Shown in pieces: positions 52,811-52,816 of a stretch of 52,816 nucleotides of DNA (its first letter is position 1; every line of letters begins with the position of its first letter). The stretch lies in the NCBI RefSeq assembly GCF_014049385.1, contig NZ_JACAOA010000016.1, positions 1-52,816 on the forward strand, read 5' to 3'. The DNA is from Ruoffia halotolerans (GTDB lineage: Bacteria; Bacillota; Bacilli; Lactobacillales; Aerococcaceae). The notes under the pieces were generated by a model. That model was given only the letters and a program-made list of their open reading frames with translations, was not told the DNA's origin and ran no database searches. A program made the position numbers and the translations under genes.

Positions 52811-52816
52811 ATGAAT
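52811..52816 (+). CDS. Start of an unidentified gene, cut by the window edge
   Basis: ATGAAT behind a strong AGGAGG (52795-52800). Only two codons are visible, so the product cannot be named. The hidden ribosome binding site and short AT-rich leader would suit an IS transposase such as ISL3 type, but this is a guess. Confidence 0.5.

Noticed and set aside
1-52816. CRISPR arrays, tRNA or rRNA genes, prophage genes
   Set aside because: No evenly spaced repeats, tRNA-like cloverleaf sequence or rRNA segment was recognised on reading the window; a tRNA scan was not possible.

Overview
This is an AT-rich, low-GC Gram-positive (Firmicutes/Bacillota) chromosome segment, most likely from Lactobacillales close to Aerococcaceae or Carnobacteriaceae. 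That placement rests on the housekeeping gene order, strong AGGAGG-type ribosome binding sites, TGnTATAAT extended -10 promoters, a CtsR-type clpB promoter, a cre-like site, and a uppS-cdsA-rseP-polC block without dxr, which fits the mevalonate route usual in Lactobacillales. No rRNA, tRNA or CRISPR was recognised.

Layout. 0.1-2 kb: an orphan peptide-binding protein. 2-8.2 kb: rnc-smc-HAD-ftsY. 8.3-12.3 kb: a Mn/Zn-type ABC transporter operon (minus strand) divergent from its DtxR/MntR-family regulator, sitting between ftsY and ylxM. 12.3-16.3 kb: ylxM-ffh-rpsP-khpA-rimM-trmD. 16.4-19.9 kb: opuCA-CB-CC-CD for compatible-solute uptake, placed between trmD and rplS. 20-25.1 kb: rplS, a secreted two-repeat protein, a dus gene, a YeiH-type permease, an unknown 147-aa protein and a YitT protein. 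25.1-26.8 kb: a branched-chain amino acid binding protein behind an attenuator whose 23-aa leader peptide ends in five valine codons. 26.8-28.5 kb: an IS3-family (IS150-like) element lying in the loop of a shared terminator. 28.5-34.5 kb: HAD phosphatase, alpha/beta hydrolase, a decaying stretch (GH3 glycosidase fossil, esterase with a premature stop, a gene with an ATT at its start position), then a PfpI/DJ-1 protein divergent from mgsA-xpt. 34.5-41 kb: CtsR-boxed clpB, an AI-2E-family permease, and an nfeD-floA-unknown operon. 41-52 kb: rpsB-tsf-pyrH-frr-uppS-cdsA-rseP-polC. 52-52.8 kb: an FMN reductase and the first codons of another gene.

How the parts work together. The core genes form the SRP pathway (ffh, ftsY, ylxM), 30S/50S assembly and tRNA modification (rpsP, khpA, rimM, trmD, rplS, rpsB), translation factors (tsf, frr), chromosome condensation and replication (smc, polC) and the start of envelope lipid synthesis (uppS, cdsA, rseP). 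ABC uptake cassettes have been added between conserved neighbours. Three of the four solute-binding proteins carry type I signal peptides with no lipobox cysteine, and all three appear to mature at Ala|Gln; only OpuCC is a clear lipoprotein.

The most interesting signals are the valine leader-peptide attenuator, the IS inside a terminator loop with a 3-bp target duplication, a perfect DtxR-type operator inside the spacer of the metal-transporter promoter, near-duplicate terminators flanking the secreted-protein gene, and the decaying 30.3-32.8 kb locus. All readings are from the sequence by eye; no database search or folding program was run.
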